Shown piece after piece: positions 46,090-53,848 of a stretch of DNA of 64,000 bases. The notes below the pieces were generated by a model. It was not told the origin of the DNA, ran no database searches, and worked only from the letters and a program-made list of their open reading frames with translations. Source of the stretch: CAYZJV01 sp049310885 (lineage in GTDB: Bacteria; Spirochaetota; Spirochaetia; Sphaerochaetales; Sphaerochaetaceae); contig NZ_JBMDYO010000004.1 of assembly GCF_049310885.1 (NCBI RefSeq), positions 124,001 through 188,000 of the forward strand, read 5' to 3'. Position 1 is the stretch's first letter, and every line of letters begins with the position of its first letter. The position numbers and the translations under genes were made by a program.

Positions 46090-47547
46090 ATGCCCATATC
46101 CGTAGAACCGGTAAAGCTGAAACCACTATTCGGCATGGAACCGGGAGTATATCTCACTATTCTCTACCTTACGATTCTTCTTATCGTGCTGTTCTTGGTG
46201 GCTGTTCTTCCAGGGATACTACACAGTGGGAAACAGGTAACCTTCACTAGTCGTGTGGAACCATCGATCGTTACCGTAGATGGTACCTATATAGGTAGTG
46301 CTCCTGTTACTGCGTTCATTGAACCGGGAAGCCACGAGGTCACGTTCTCCTACGAAGGTGTTGACGCTGTTACAACCTCCTTCGAAGTCAGTCATCCAAT
46401 ATTCTTGACTTGGTTATTCCCGAGAAGGCAAGAGGTTTCCTCAGGTAACTATATCAAAGATATTTCAGCGTTCGAAAAATATGTCGATGCGATGTATGAT
46501 CAGGTCGTCGCTTGGAGTGTAATCACCGATTTCAATGAAGTATACCATCGCCCACCGCTTTTCAAACAAGTCGCTACAACAGCTGTTGCCTTGGATTTTC
46601 AGCGAGTCGAGGTAGTTCTCAATGATTTTTTCACACAGAGCCTTAACTATATTACGAGTAAGGCTATGCTTAAGGATTATCAAGAAGCTTTGACTATCAT
46701 CAGAGAACAATCTATTCTAGGAGAATCCGAAATTACCACTCTATCACAGCAAATGGAGAAGATAACTACTTTATTTAACGAAGACCAATCCAATACCAAT
46801 ATTGGGACTACAGTTGCTTTTGAACAGGTATCTTCACAGAGGGTTTCATTGGAAATTCCAATTCCGGGAGTCTCTCCCATAACAGGATTCTCCTATGAAA
46901 ACCACGACTTGGTGGTGGGAAAGCAGGTAGTGGAGCGTTATCCTGGAGTACATGAGCTTGCAATGGAGATGACGGTGGGCTCTTTTACGATAGGAGCTTT
47001 GGAAATTAGCGAATACCTCTGGGCACACTTCATTGACGCCAATCCATATTGGTCTAAGGGTAATATCGACAATCTCCTGGCAGATGGTATGGTTGATGAA
47101 ATGTATCTTGCTGGTGTTTATCCTACAACATCAATCATTTCAAACCAACCGATCAGAAACATATCATGGTATGCTGCCACAGCATTCACTGAATGGTTAG
47201 GACAAATTACAGGGGAAAGGGTCTTCTTGCCCACAAATTCTCAATGGGAGGCTGCTGCAAGATCGGTTTCGGGAAAATCATTCCAAAAAGGAACCATAGC
47301 TCTTGTTGAACGGGATGGTCCATCATCAATGCTCGGAGGCTATTGGGAGTTTACATCCGAGAGTTTTGTACCACTTGCACGATATACCGGTATTGAGCCG
47401 TCAAAGGATTCTTTCGCTTCGGACATCGTGATTAAGGGAGGTTCTTATCTCAATGATCCTGCTGGAATCGATAGGGCAACAATCGGAGTCTCCTCCCGAA
47501 ATTCCTGTAGCGAGACTACTGGATTTAGGGTAGCTTGGTTTAAATAG
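46090..47547 (+). CDS. Membrane-anchored PEGA and FGE-sulfatase-domain protein
   Basis: A 485-residue protein. Residues 21-42 are a transmembrane helix; 52-100 are a PEGA-type beta domain (RVEPSIVTVDGTYIGSAPVTAFIEPGSH). A helical middle follows, and about 295-485 is a formylglycine-generating-enzyme/SUMF1 fold (GSFTIGALEISEYLW, then VFLPTNSQWEAAAR, IKGGSYLND and a terminal GFRVAWFK). In bacteria many such domains lack oxidase activity and act as lectin-like or scaffold modules, so no enzymatic claim is made. It is followed 12 bases later by smpB. I chose the ATG at 46090 because GAGGA lies just upstream and the promoter overlaps earlier starts. Confidence 0.83.
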   Translation: MPISVEPVKLKPLFGMEPGVYLTILYLTILLIVLFLVAVLPGILHSGKQVTFTSRVEPSIVTVDGTYIGSAPVTAFIEPGSHEVTFSYEGVDAVTTSFEVSHPIFLTWLFPRRQEVSSGNYIKDISAFEKYVDAMYDQVVAWSVITDFNEVYHRPPLFKQVATTAVALDFQRVEVVLNDFFTQSLNYITSKAMLKDYQEALTIIREQSILGESEITTLSQQMEKITTLFNEDQSNTNIGTTVAFEQVSSQRVSLEIPIPGVSPITGFSYENHDLVVGKQVVERYPGVHELAMEMTVGSFTIGALEISEYLWAHFIDANPYWSKGNIDNLLADGMVDEMYLAGVYPTTSIISNQPIRNISWYAATAFTEWLGQITGERVFLPTNSQWEAAARSVSGKSFQKGTIALVERDGPSSMLGGYWEFTSESFVPLARYTGIEPSKDSFASDIVIKGGSYLNDPAGIDRATIGVSSRNSCSETTGFRVAWFK

Positions 47548-47559
47548 ACAAGGAATAGT

Positions 47560-48024
47560 ATGGCAAAAGATCATATAAAAGTATTACAGAAGAATAAGAA
47601 AGCCTATTTCAATTATGAGGTTGTCGAGGATTTTGAGGCGGGAATAGCGTTACAAGGAACCGAAGTGAAATCGATTCGTATGAGCCGATTCTCTTTTGGA
47701 GATAGCTATGTAAAGATAACTTCCAAAGGAATGGTCATTGTAGGTCTACATATATCCCAATACTCTCATGGGAGTATCAATAATCACGATCCTGAAAGGG
47801 AGCGTAATCTTTTGCTCCATCGGCAGGAGATGAAAAGGATCAAGCGGAAAGTAGATGAAAAGGGGATGACTCTCATCCCTACTTTGGTGTATCTGAAAGG
47901 CAATCTGGTAAAAGTCCAGATATCTCTCTGTCGTGGAAAACAAGCTCATGATAAGCGAAATGTTATTCGGGAGCGTGATATGCAGAGGGAAATGCGGAGA
48001 GAAATGAAGAATTTCAATCGGTGA
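47560..48024 (+). CDS. smpB: SsrA-binding protein SmpB
   Basis: A 154-residue OB-fold protein that binds tmRNA and delivers it to stalled ribosomes. Motifs KKAYFNYEVVEDFEAGIALQGTEVKSIR, YSHGSINNHDPERERNLLLHRQEMKRI and the basic tail (KRNVIRERDMQREMRREMKNF) are present. ssrA itself begins 62 bases downstream on the same strand from its own promoter. Confidence 0.97.
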   Translation: MAKDHIKVLQKNKKAYFNYEVVEDFEAGIALQGTEVKSIRMSRFSFGDSYVKITSKGMVIVGLHISQYSHGSINNHDPERERNLLLHRQEMKRIKRKVDEKGMTLIPTLVYLKGNLVKVQISLCRGKQAHDKRNVIRERDMQREMRREMKNFNR

Positions 48025-48040
48025 TCCGGTTTTCGTCTGC

Positions 48041-48069
48041 TTGCCTGCAATGTGATAAAGTTGTATAGT
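48041..48069 (+). promoter_or_regulatory. Sigma70-like promoter of ssrA
   Basis: TTGCCT (48041-48046), a 17-base spacer and TATAGT (48064-48069), 16 bases before the mature tmRNA 5' end. Confidence 0.65.
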
Positions 48070-48085
48070 AATGATAACCCCTTTG

Positions 48086-48458
48086 GGGGGTGTATTGGTT
48101 TCGACTGGCGTGAGATCATGCCGGTGGTCGCAAGCGGAGCGCCAACTCCTAAAACTAGCAAAACACAAAACTGCCAAGAAAGAAGACGAAGTCTCTTACG
48201 ACGCAGAATACGCTCTCGCTGCTTAAGCAGTAGGAACGTACAGGCTCCAAAGGTGCCGCTCTTAACCTCTGGATGCTTGTAACAACAAGGGCTAACCTCG
48301 AGAAGTGCCGGTGATCGCGAGGGACAATACAGCTGGCTTAGGAAAAGTAACGTCGGCCGTTGGTCCGCTCTTTTCTGAAACTATGAACAACGGCTAAGCT
48401 TGTAGACGCCATCGGGTGGCGCGTTAGGACGGGGGTTCGACTCCCCCCACCTCCACCA
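48086..48458 (+). ncRNA. ssrA: Transfer-messenger RNA (tmRNA)
   Basis: A 373-base tmRNA. The acceptor stem GGGGGTG (48086-48092) pairs with CACCTCC (48048 + 400, i.e. 48448-48454) and is followed by ACCA. The T arm GGACGGGGGTTCGACTCC is intact. The tag frame starts at GCA 48158, preceded by AAACTA (like the usual AATAGTC before the resume codon), begins AKHKTAKK, ends EYALAA and stops with TAA at 48224-48226, giving 22 residues. tmRNA rescues stalled ribosomes and tags the peptide for proteolysis. The unusual point is the long tag; the terminal ALAA is the normal protease signal. Confidence 0.95.
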
Positions 48459-48469
48459 ATGCAATGATT

Positions 48470-48500
48470 CCCGTCAGTTCGATCAATTCGAATTGACGGG
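48470..48500 (+). terminator. Terminator hairpin after ssrA
   Basis: A 13-base-pair stem CCCGTCAGTTCGA / TCGAATTGACGGG with one G-U pair and loop TCAAT, followed by ATTTCTGT. It could also serve the convergent gene ending at 48545. Confidence 0.75.
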
Positions 48501-48544
48501 ATTTCTGTAATCAAAGGTCCTGCGGCTCTCGCTTCGTTTGGAAT

Positions 48545-49321
48545 CTAAGGTCTAAACGTGATCGAGATACCAGCACTGATACCCCTCCCCTTATCATCAA
48601 GAAGATCCAACAACCTGAGATCCGCAGTAATATAGGTCGATTTCATGAATTCAACCGGAAGCAATCTAGCTCCGATATTCAACATTCCCCGATTTCCTGC
48701 ATCCCCTGCACTGGGATCAATACTGTAGGAGACATTCCCGAAATCGATAAGGAAGTCGACTTTGCCTTTAAATACTTTTTCCAACAATGGAGCTTGGAAC
48801 CCCATCCCGAAATCAATATTGGAATTCAATTTCTCTTTGAATGTGTATCCAATAAGGATCGTAGTCTTGGAAGGCCAATCGATAAAATTCGAAGAAAAGG
48901 AACTAGCAAAATAAGCTTGTGCAGCAAATTCATTGGTATTGCCCAGATTAATAGCTTGACCGATGAAACCGAATGAGACTGAAGTTTCTCCTTTTTCAAG
49001 GAATCTCCATTTCCCATTTAGTAAAATATTTGCAGAATCCTTGATATCAACAGCCAAGGATGTTTCAAAGTCTTTGGCGAAGCCAAACTGAATATATGGT
49101 ATATGAGCAAAAGTAGTAGGAAACTCTAGGATAGCCTGGTATCCACTTGTAATAGCTGGACCGTTATTACTATCGACGGGATAGGCACTAGGGATGACAA
49201 TGTACCCATTGGTACCGCCAAGAGTTGTGTTGCCCTCCAATGAATCTGCATAAGAGTTGCCAACAGAAGTAAAGACAAGGCAAAGTAAGGTAACCAGTAC
49301 AATCTTGTAGTTTTTTTTCAT
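48545..49321 (-). CDS. Predicted outer-membrane/secreted beta-rich protein
   Basis: A 258-residue protein with an N-terminal signal peptide (KKNYKIVLVTLLCLVFTSVGNSYA with likely cleavage after YA). The mature part has alternating hydrophobic strands with many Gly and aromatic residues (GYIVIPSAYPVDSN, IGYTFKEKLNSNIDFGMGFQAPL), ending ISAGISITFRP, which suggests a small outer-membrane beta-barrel with a C-terminal insertion strand. I recognise no specific family. I chose the ATG at 49321 because GGAGGGGG precedes it. It is transcribed toward the ssrA terminator. Confidence 0.75.
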   Translation of the reverse strand: MKKNYKIVLVTLLCLVFTSVGNSYADSLEGNTTLGGTNGYIVIPSAYPVDSNNGPAITSGYQAILEFPTTFAHIPYIQFGFAKDFETSLAVDIKDSANILLNGKWRFLEKGETSVSFGFIGQAINLGNTNEFAAQAYFASSFSSNFIDWPSKTTILIGYTFKEKLNSNIDFGMGFQAPLLEKVFKGKVDFLIDFGNVSYSIDPSAGDAGNRGMLNIGARLLPVEFMKSTYITADLRLLDLLDDKGRGISAGISITFRP

Positions 49322-49436
49322 ACAGAATCCCCCTCCTATCTTAATCAAGCACCTTCACTAGTATACTGTAGCACCCTTCAATTGGATGGACAATCAATTT
49401 TGGAAATCAAACAATTAAAGGTAATGCCTCAGTTTG

Positions 49437-49492
49437 GATAGGTATTTTATCAACTTGTGTTGCAATTGTCACAAATATTTGGTATACCTATC
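49437..49492 (+). promoter_or_regulatory. rpsD promoter with flanking inverted repeat
   Basis: TTGCAA (49460-49465), a 17-base spacer and TATACC (49483-49488) with an extended TG. It is framed by a perfect 9-base inverted repeat GATAGGTAT (49437-49445) / ATACCTATC (49484-49492), whose right arm covers the -10 box. The arrangement suggests an operator, but no regulator is known. Confidence 0.5.
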
Positions 49493-49544
49493 AAAAAGTT
49501 AGCATAGGCTAATTTATAATCGTTATTAAGGTGGATTTATCACT

Positions 49545-50132
49545 ATGGCTATAGCAAGGACACCAGTGTTCAAACGGTGTGATTATCTTGGCATCGATCC
49601 GATCGTATTGGGATACACCCATAAACCGAGTGTCAGGAGAAAGCAGAAGAGAAGAAAGAAAATCAGTGAATACGGATTACAACTGAAGGAGAAACAAAAG
49701 GTCAAATTTGTCTATGGTGTGTTAGAAAAGCAATTCAAACTTACCTACCAACGGGCAGAAAAGATGTCTGGAATGACGGGAGAAAATCTCCTCCGACTCA
49801 TGGAACAGCGATTTGACAACATTGTATATAGGCTAGGTTTCGCTACGACCCGAGCTCAAGGTCGCCAGTTGGTCAACCATGGACATCTACAGATAAACGG
49901 CAAACGGGTAGATATTCCTTCCATCAGATTAAAAGTCGGTGATGAGATTACCGTCAAACCATCGGTTGCCCAACAGATAAAATTGCGTCGTCTTTCTACA
50001 AATCGAGCAATCCCTTCTTGGATATCGTTCAACGAAGAGAATTTTGTCGCAAAGATTGTAGGTGAGCCAGGAAGAGGTGATATTGATTTCGATGTCACAG
50101 AACGGGCTATAGTCGAGCTCTATTCGAAATAG
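49545..50132 (+). CDS. rpsD: 30S ribosomal protein S4
   Basis: A 195-residue S4, a primary 16S-binding protein. The S4 RNA-binding fold (RLMEQRFDNIVYRLGFATTRAQGRQLVNHGHLQINGKRVDIPS) and the C-terminal region are conserved. The N terminus lacks the four cysteines of zinc-type S4, so it is the Zn-independent form. Unlike in many bacteria it is not in the alpha operon but stands alone with its own promoter. Confidence 0.97.
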   Translation: MAIARTPVFKRCDYLGIDPIVLGYTHKPSVRRKQKRRKKISEYGLQLKEKQKVKFVYGVLEKQFKLTYQRAEKMSGMTGENLLRLMEQRFDNIVYRLGFATTRAQGRQLVNHGHLQINGKRVDIPSIRLKVGDEITVKPSVAQQIKLRRLSTNRAIPSWISFNEENFVAKIVGEPGRGDIDFDVTERAIVELYSK

Positions 50133-50142
50133 GTTGTCACGT

Positions 50143-50168
50143 GCCTTGGAGAGAACTCTTTCCAAGGC
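50143..50168 (+). terminator. Hairpin after rpsD
   Basis: Perfect arms GCCTTGGA (50143-50150) and TCCAAGGC (50161-50168) around a 10-base loop, 10 bases after the rpsD stop. No T-run follows, so it may be a weak terminator or mRNA-stabilising stem. Confidence 0.5.
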
Positions 50169-50204
50169 GTTGACCTCTCAAAGGTTACTCAGTAGTATTT
50201 CCCC

Positions 50205-50600
50205 ATGTTGGAAACAAAAAAATTATCGACCCCACAAGAGGGGTTTATCCCTATAACCAGAGATGTCCAATCCTGTATCACACGAGAGGGCATACAAGAA
50301 GGTTATTGTATAGTCTTTTGTCCCCATACTACGGCAGGACTCACCATCAATGAAAACTCAGACCCTGATGTAGTCCATGATCTATTACTTGGATTACAGA
50401 CTGCCTTTGGTGAAGATCGGAGATTCCGGCATGCTGAGGGAAACTCTACAGCCCATCTGAAAGCTTCAGCCATGGGCAGTAGTGTTATGGTCCCTATCCA
50501 AGGCGGGAAATTGATCCTTGGCATATGGCAGGATATCTATTTCTGCGAATTTGATGGACCTAGGCTCAGGACATACCATATTCAGGTCATAGCTACTTAA
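50205..50600 (+). CDS. YjbQ/UPF0047-family protein
   Basis: A 131-residue protein of the YjbQ (UPF0047) family: GYCIVFCPHTTAGLTINENSDPDVVHDLLLGL in the middle, HAEGNSTAHLKASAMGSS and LGIWQDIYFCEFDGPR near the end. E. coli YjbQ has been reported to have low thiamine phosphate synthase-type activity, but the physiological role is uncertain. It lies between rpsD and the minus-strand ABC module, with only 8 bases to the convergent permease gene. Confidence 0.92.
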   Translation: MLETKKLSTPQEGFIPITRDVQSCITREGIQEGYCIVFCPHTTAGLTINENSDPDVVHDLLLGLQTAFGEDRRFRHAEGNSTAHLKASAMGSSVMVPIQGGKLILGIWQDIYFCEFDGPRLRTYHIQVIAT

Positions 50601-50608
50601 ATTGTCAC

Positions 50609-51376
50609 TCAATCATTCGGCTCCCAACGTTTGAAAAGCGCATTACCTGCTATGATGGACACACATAAGAGTAGTAGGGTTCCTGTTGTGGGTTGCCATT
50701 CGAAAGGGAAACCTTCGATCGACTGAATTACCTGTTCGGGTAGTTTTACAAATGAGAAAGCCCCAATTGACCGGATGGCTCCTGCGATGGAAGCAATCAG
50801 CCATATCCCTAATGCTCCGACTCCAGCCAAAATCGGTTTTCCTACTGCCGCAGAAAAGGATACCGTTAAGGTTCCGATGGCGAAAAAATAAAGAAGCAAG
50901 AACAAGTTCGCATAGACGAAACGAAATACTGGAAATCCGGGGAAAAGATACCATGTGTAGAAACCCATGGTAAGCATCGATCCCATAAGACCGATTACGA
51001 GGAGTATCAATAATGAGACAATTTTTGCCATGAGGATTCCTATAGTCCCAACTGGTCTTACAAGCAAGAACTGTAGTGATCCATCGACTTTCTCGCCAGC
51101 AACTGATCCCATAGTCATGAGTATTATCACAATTGTTCCGATTTGGCTGAAATTTTTTATATACTGCTCTACAGAATCCTGATAGGTTATATTGCCAAAT
51201 GTAATTACAATATTCTCGGTAGCTCCGAAAGTTGAAAGGATCTCAGGGAGATAGTAAGCAGTCAGTGGTGATACGATTCCAAAAACCATGCATACGACAG
51301 CCCAAATCAGGAGCTTACTTGTCCTAATCATTTCCAGTAGTTCCTTCTTGATTATCGAACTTTTAAGAAATGTCAT
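50609..51376 (-). CDS. ABC-2-type transporter permease (YxlG/NosY-like)
   Basis: A 255-residue permease with six predicted helices; the hydrophobic segments begin at about residues 22, 80, 112, 150, 175 and 232. The SVAGEKVDGSLQFLLVRPVG loop after the second helix is the typical ABC-2/NosY pattern (E-K-xxG-xLxxLLxxP). It is the last gene of the cassette and overlaps the ATPase gene by 14 bases. Substrate unknown; related pairs export or resist peptides or antimicrobials. Confidence 0.85.
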   Translation of the reverse strand: MTFLKSSIIKKELLEMIRTSKLLIWAVVCMVFGIVSPLTAYYLPEILSTFGATENIVITFGNITYQDSVEQYIKNFSQIGTIVIILMTMGSVAGEKVDGSLQFLLVRPVGTIGILMAKIVSLLILLVIGLMGSMLTMGFYTWYLFPGFPVFRFVYANLFLLLYFFAIGTLTVSFSAAVGKPILAGVGALGIWLIASIAGAIRSIGAFSFVKLPEQVIQSIEGFPFEWQPTTGTLLLLCVSIIAGNALFKRWEPND

Positions 51377-52286
51377 CTGTTACCTCCTGTATATGATGCA
51401 TAAAGACATCCTCCAAGGTTGCCTCTTGGTGCTCCAGCTTCTCCAATTTTAGCCCCTCTTTGCCAATTAAGGTTAGAATTCGGTTGCTTTCACTGTCATA
51501 CGTTCCAGATGGAATTGATACTGTATAATCGGATTTTGAAGCAGCAATACCTGTCTCTTTCATTCGTAAGTGGCACAGTTGTGCCGCCTCCTTACTATCG
51601 AACTCCATATGGACTATTGGTTGGGCATGGAGCCTAAGTAGTGTTTTCGTCTTCTCTTGAATACGAATAGATCCTTTATTGATAATTGCTACTTCATCAC
51701 AAGTCTTCTGGATATCATCGAGAATATGGGAAGACATGAATATTGTAGTCCTTTCGCGTAATATAGTAATCAGTGAAAGGATTTCTTTTCTTCCTACGGG
51801 ATCAAGAGCTGAAACCGGTTCATCAAGGAATACAACCTTCGGGTCATGCAAAATGGCTTGAGCTATGCCGAGGCGTTGCCTCATACCGCCTGAATATCCT
51901 CCGATTCTTCTATCGGCGGCATCTTCGATTCCGCAAAGATGCAACATTTCAGGAATTCTTCTTTTTTTCTCTTTACTATCCATACCATAGATATTTCCCG
52001 AAAGATCAAGTAATTCCCGGCCAGTCATCCATCCATAATATGAGGGTTGCTGTGCAAGGTATCCATACCTTTCTTTTGCTTCAGAGGTTTTTCGACCGTC
52101 AATTAAGAAGCTACCACTGCTAGCACAAATCAAGCCGGTCAGTATTCGGATAAGAGTTGTTTTTCCTGCTCCGTTGGGACCGAGGAAACCAAATACTGTC
52201 CCTTCGTCTACCGAGAGGGATACGCCGTCAAGGGCAAGAACAGTTCCGTATCTTTTTTTTAGATTGTTGATTTCAATAATCGCCAT
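51363..52286 (-). CDS. ABC transporter ATPase (YxlF-like)
   Basis: A 307-residue ATPase of the DrrA/CcmA type. Walker A GPNGAGKTTLIRIL, Q-loop YLAQQPSYYG, signature YSGGMRQRLGIAQAIL, Walker B VVFLDEPVSALDP and H-loop MSSHILDDIQ are all present. The C-terminal about 80 residues are the DUF4162-like extension common in this subgroup (HMEFDSKEAAQLCHLR). I chose ATG 52286, since GGGAG precedes it. The start overlaps the PLDc_N gene by 14 bases. Confidence 0.93.
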   Translation of the reverse strand: MAIIEINNLKKRYGTVLALDGVSLSVDEGTVFGFLGPNGAGKTTLIRILTGLICASSGSFLIDGRKTSEAKERYGYLAQQPSYYGWMTGRELLDLSGNIYGMDSKEKKRRIPEMLHLCGIEDAADRRIGGYSGGMRQRLGIAQAILHDPKVVFLDEPVSALDPVGRKEILSLITILRERTTIFMSSHILDDIQKTCDEVAIINKGSIRIQEKTKTLLRLHAQPIVHMEFDSKEAAQLCHLRMKETGIAASKSDYTVSIPSGTYDSESNRILTLIGKEGLKLEKLEHQEATLEDVFMHHIQEVTDDIS

Positions 52287-52482
52287 CTGTTTTTCTCCCA
52301 TACAATAGATACAATACCGGCCCGAATAGGTTTATAAATAAAAATATTAAAAGCCATGCCGATTTCGGTAATCCCTTGAATCGTACCCTATGGAGCCAAT
52401 CTCTCAGGCATACAATCTTCAGTATCAACTCTAGGATGATAAGTGGAAGAATCAAGATAATTGTTTGTGCATCCATACTCAT
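52273..52482 (-). CDS. PLDc_N-domain membrane miniprotein (YxlE-like)
   Basis: A 69-residue protein with two hydrophobic helices (IILILPLIILELILKIVCL and WLLIFLFINLFGPVLYLLYG) joined by a basic loop. This matches the phospholipase D nuclease N-terminal (PLDc_N) membrane module, of which Bacillus YxlE is a stand-alone example. In Bacillus yxlE precedes yxlF (ATPase) and yxlG (permease), the same order as here. ATG has AAAGGAGAG upstream. It overlaps the hydrolase gene by 4 bases and the ATPase gene by 14. Confidence 0.85.
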   Translation of the reverse strand: MSMDAQTIILILPLIILELILKIVCLRDWLHRVRFKGLPKSAWLLIFLFINLFGPVLYLLYGRKTDGDY

Positions 52483-53768
52483 TTCTCTCCTTTGTTCTGT
52501 TTTAGGATAAACGTTGTTACTACATCGATTAATTGTTCGTGCAATGGCATATCTCTATCCTTATATGATCTGACAATGTCTTCATCAGTTTCAGCCCTCC
52601 GTAAAAGATGTCCCATATCCGGTATTTCTGCAAATTCAACAGAATCTGGCAATTGTTCTTTTCTGAAAAGATCATCTTCTCCAACCAATCTTTCATCGTG
52701 ATCTCCCCAGGTCACCAAGACCGGAATATCAAGTGATTGCAGTACTTCACTCGGATCGTAGGTCATCCATGTTTGCAGATATAACTCTCTGCCGAGGGGT
52801 ACCAAAGAGTCGACCAAGAGATTTCCTGTTTCGCGATACACAGAATTTGAAATTTCGGCTAATCGCTTTTCTAGGATCGGAGCTGCTTGTGCATCGAGCC
52901 GTCCAACCTGTTTTACCATTTGTGTATCGATGCGATCCCCATTTCCGGCAACAGATATCGCAAAATCTAAGGGATGCTTCTTTGCTGCAAGTAGTCCGAT
53001 AAGAGAACCTTCTGAATGTCCGAGGAGTCCTAACGTACCAACAGATGCTTCACCTTCAAGATATTCCAACCATACTACTGCATCTTCGACGTAATCATCG
53101 AAGGTTCCCTCTTTAAGGAGGTTCTCATCTTTCACAATACTCTCACCAACCCCCATCTTGTCATACCGAAGACTCGCAATACCGGACTCTCGCAATTCTT
53201 GTGCAAGATGCCATAAACTGTCATTGCTCTCCACGATCAACTCCGAGTTTCCGTCCCGATCAGTCGGTCCCGATCCAGCTATGATCAATACAGTTGGAAA
53301 AGGGCCCTCCCCTTCTGGGATCAGATGAGTTCCGTATAACGTACCATGTGTAGTCTCCACAGAAACTGAGAATCCATGACGTTGGGGTTGCTGAAGCCTT
53401 CGATGTTCCACTGAATATCGTCCTGGTCTTAGCATAACTTTCCCACTGCTGTTGTCATAAAGTATCTTTCCTTCGAATCCCTGTTCTATTGGACTAAGGA
53501 GAAATCTCATTACGGATGTCCCGATACCAATCTTAAAAGACCATTGATCATGAGAAACACGTAGATCTTCAACAGGAACATCGGTCGCCAATAATTCAGG
53601 AATAGATAGGAATACACTATTATCCTCTGTTCTCATATGGATAAAAAATTTCGTATCATCTAACGTGACGATACCTTCCCAACTGTTGTCTTCAAGAGAT
53701 AATCCACTTTTCGTACAACCCGGGAAAAGTAAAAGCATTGTTACCAATAGCAAGATAAATCGACGCAT
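52479..53768 (-). CDS. Lipoprotein alpha/beta-hydrolase
   Basis: A 429-residue exported hydrolase. Signal with lipobox LLLFPGC (Cys18) at the N terminus, about 125 residues of unknown beta-rich domain, then an alpha/beta-hydrolase with oxyanion region IIAGSGPTDRDGN, nucleophile elbow GHSEG (Ser252), the acid in WGDHDERL (Asp356 or Asp358) and His387 in DMGHLLRR. Related proteins are esterases or peptidases; the substrate is unknown. It is the first gene of the LuxR-controlled cassette, with its stop overlapping the PLDc_N start. Confidence 0.88.
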   Translation of the reverse strand: MRRFILLLVTMLLLFPGCTKSGLSLEDNSWEGIVTLDDTKFFIHMRTEDNSVFLSIPELLATDVPVEDLRVSHDQWSFKIGIGTSVMRFLLSPIEQGFEGKILYDNSSGKVMLRPGRYSVEHRRLQQPQRHGFSVSVETTHGTLYGTHLIPEGEGPFPTVLIIAGSGPTDRDGNSELIVESNDSLWHLAQELRESGIASLRYDKMGVGESIVKDENLLKEGTFDDYVEDAVVWLEYLEGEASVGTLGLLGHSEGSLIGLLAAKKHPLDFAISVAGNGDRIDTQMVKQVGRLDAQAAPILEKRLAEISNSVYRETGNLLVDSLVPLGRELYLQTWMTYDPSEVLQSLDIPVLVTWGDHDERLVGEDDLFRKEQLPDSVEFAEIPDMGHLLRRAETDEDIVRSYKDRDMPLHEQLIDVVTTFILKQNKGEK

Positions 53769-53848
53769 AGTGACCTCACACCAACGAGCTTAGCCGTATG
53801 TAGAGATGAAGAAAAGTCGGGAAATATACGTATTTCTCTTGAAATAGC

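Noticed and set aside
48052..48282. Open frame overlapping ssrA
   Set aside because: It lies within the tmRNA gene, whose acceptor stem, T arm and tag are clear.
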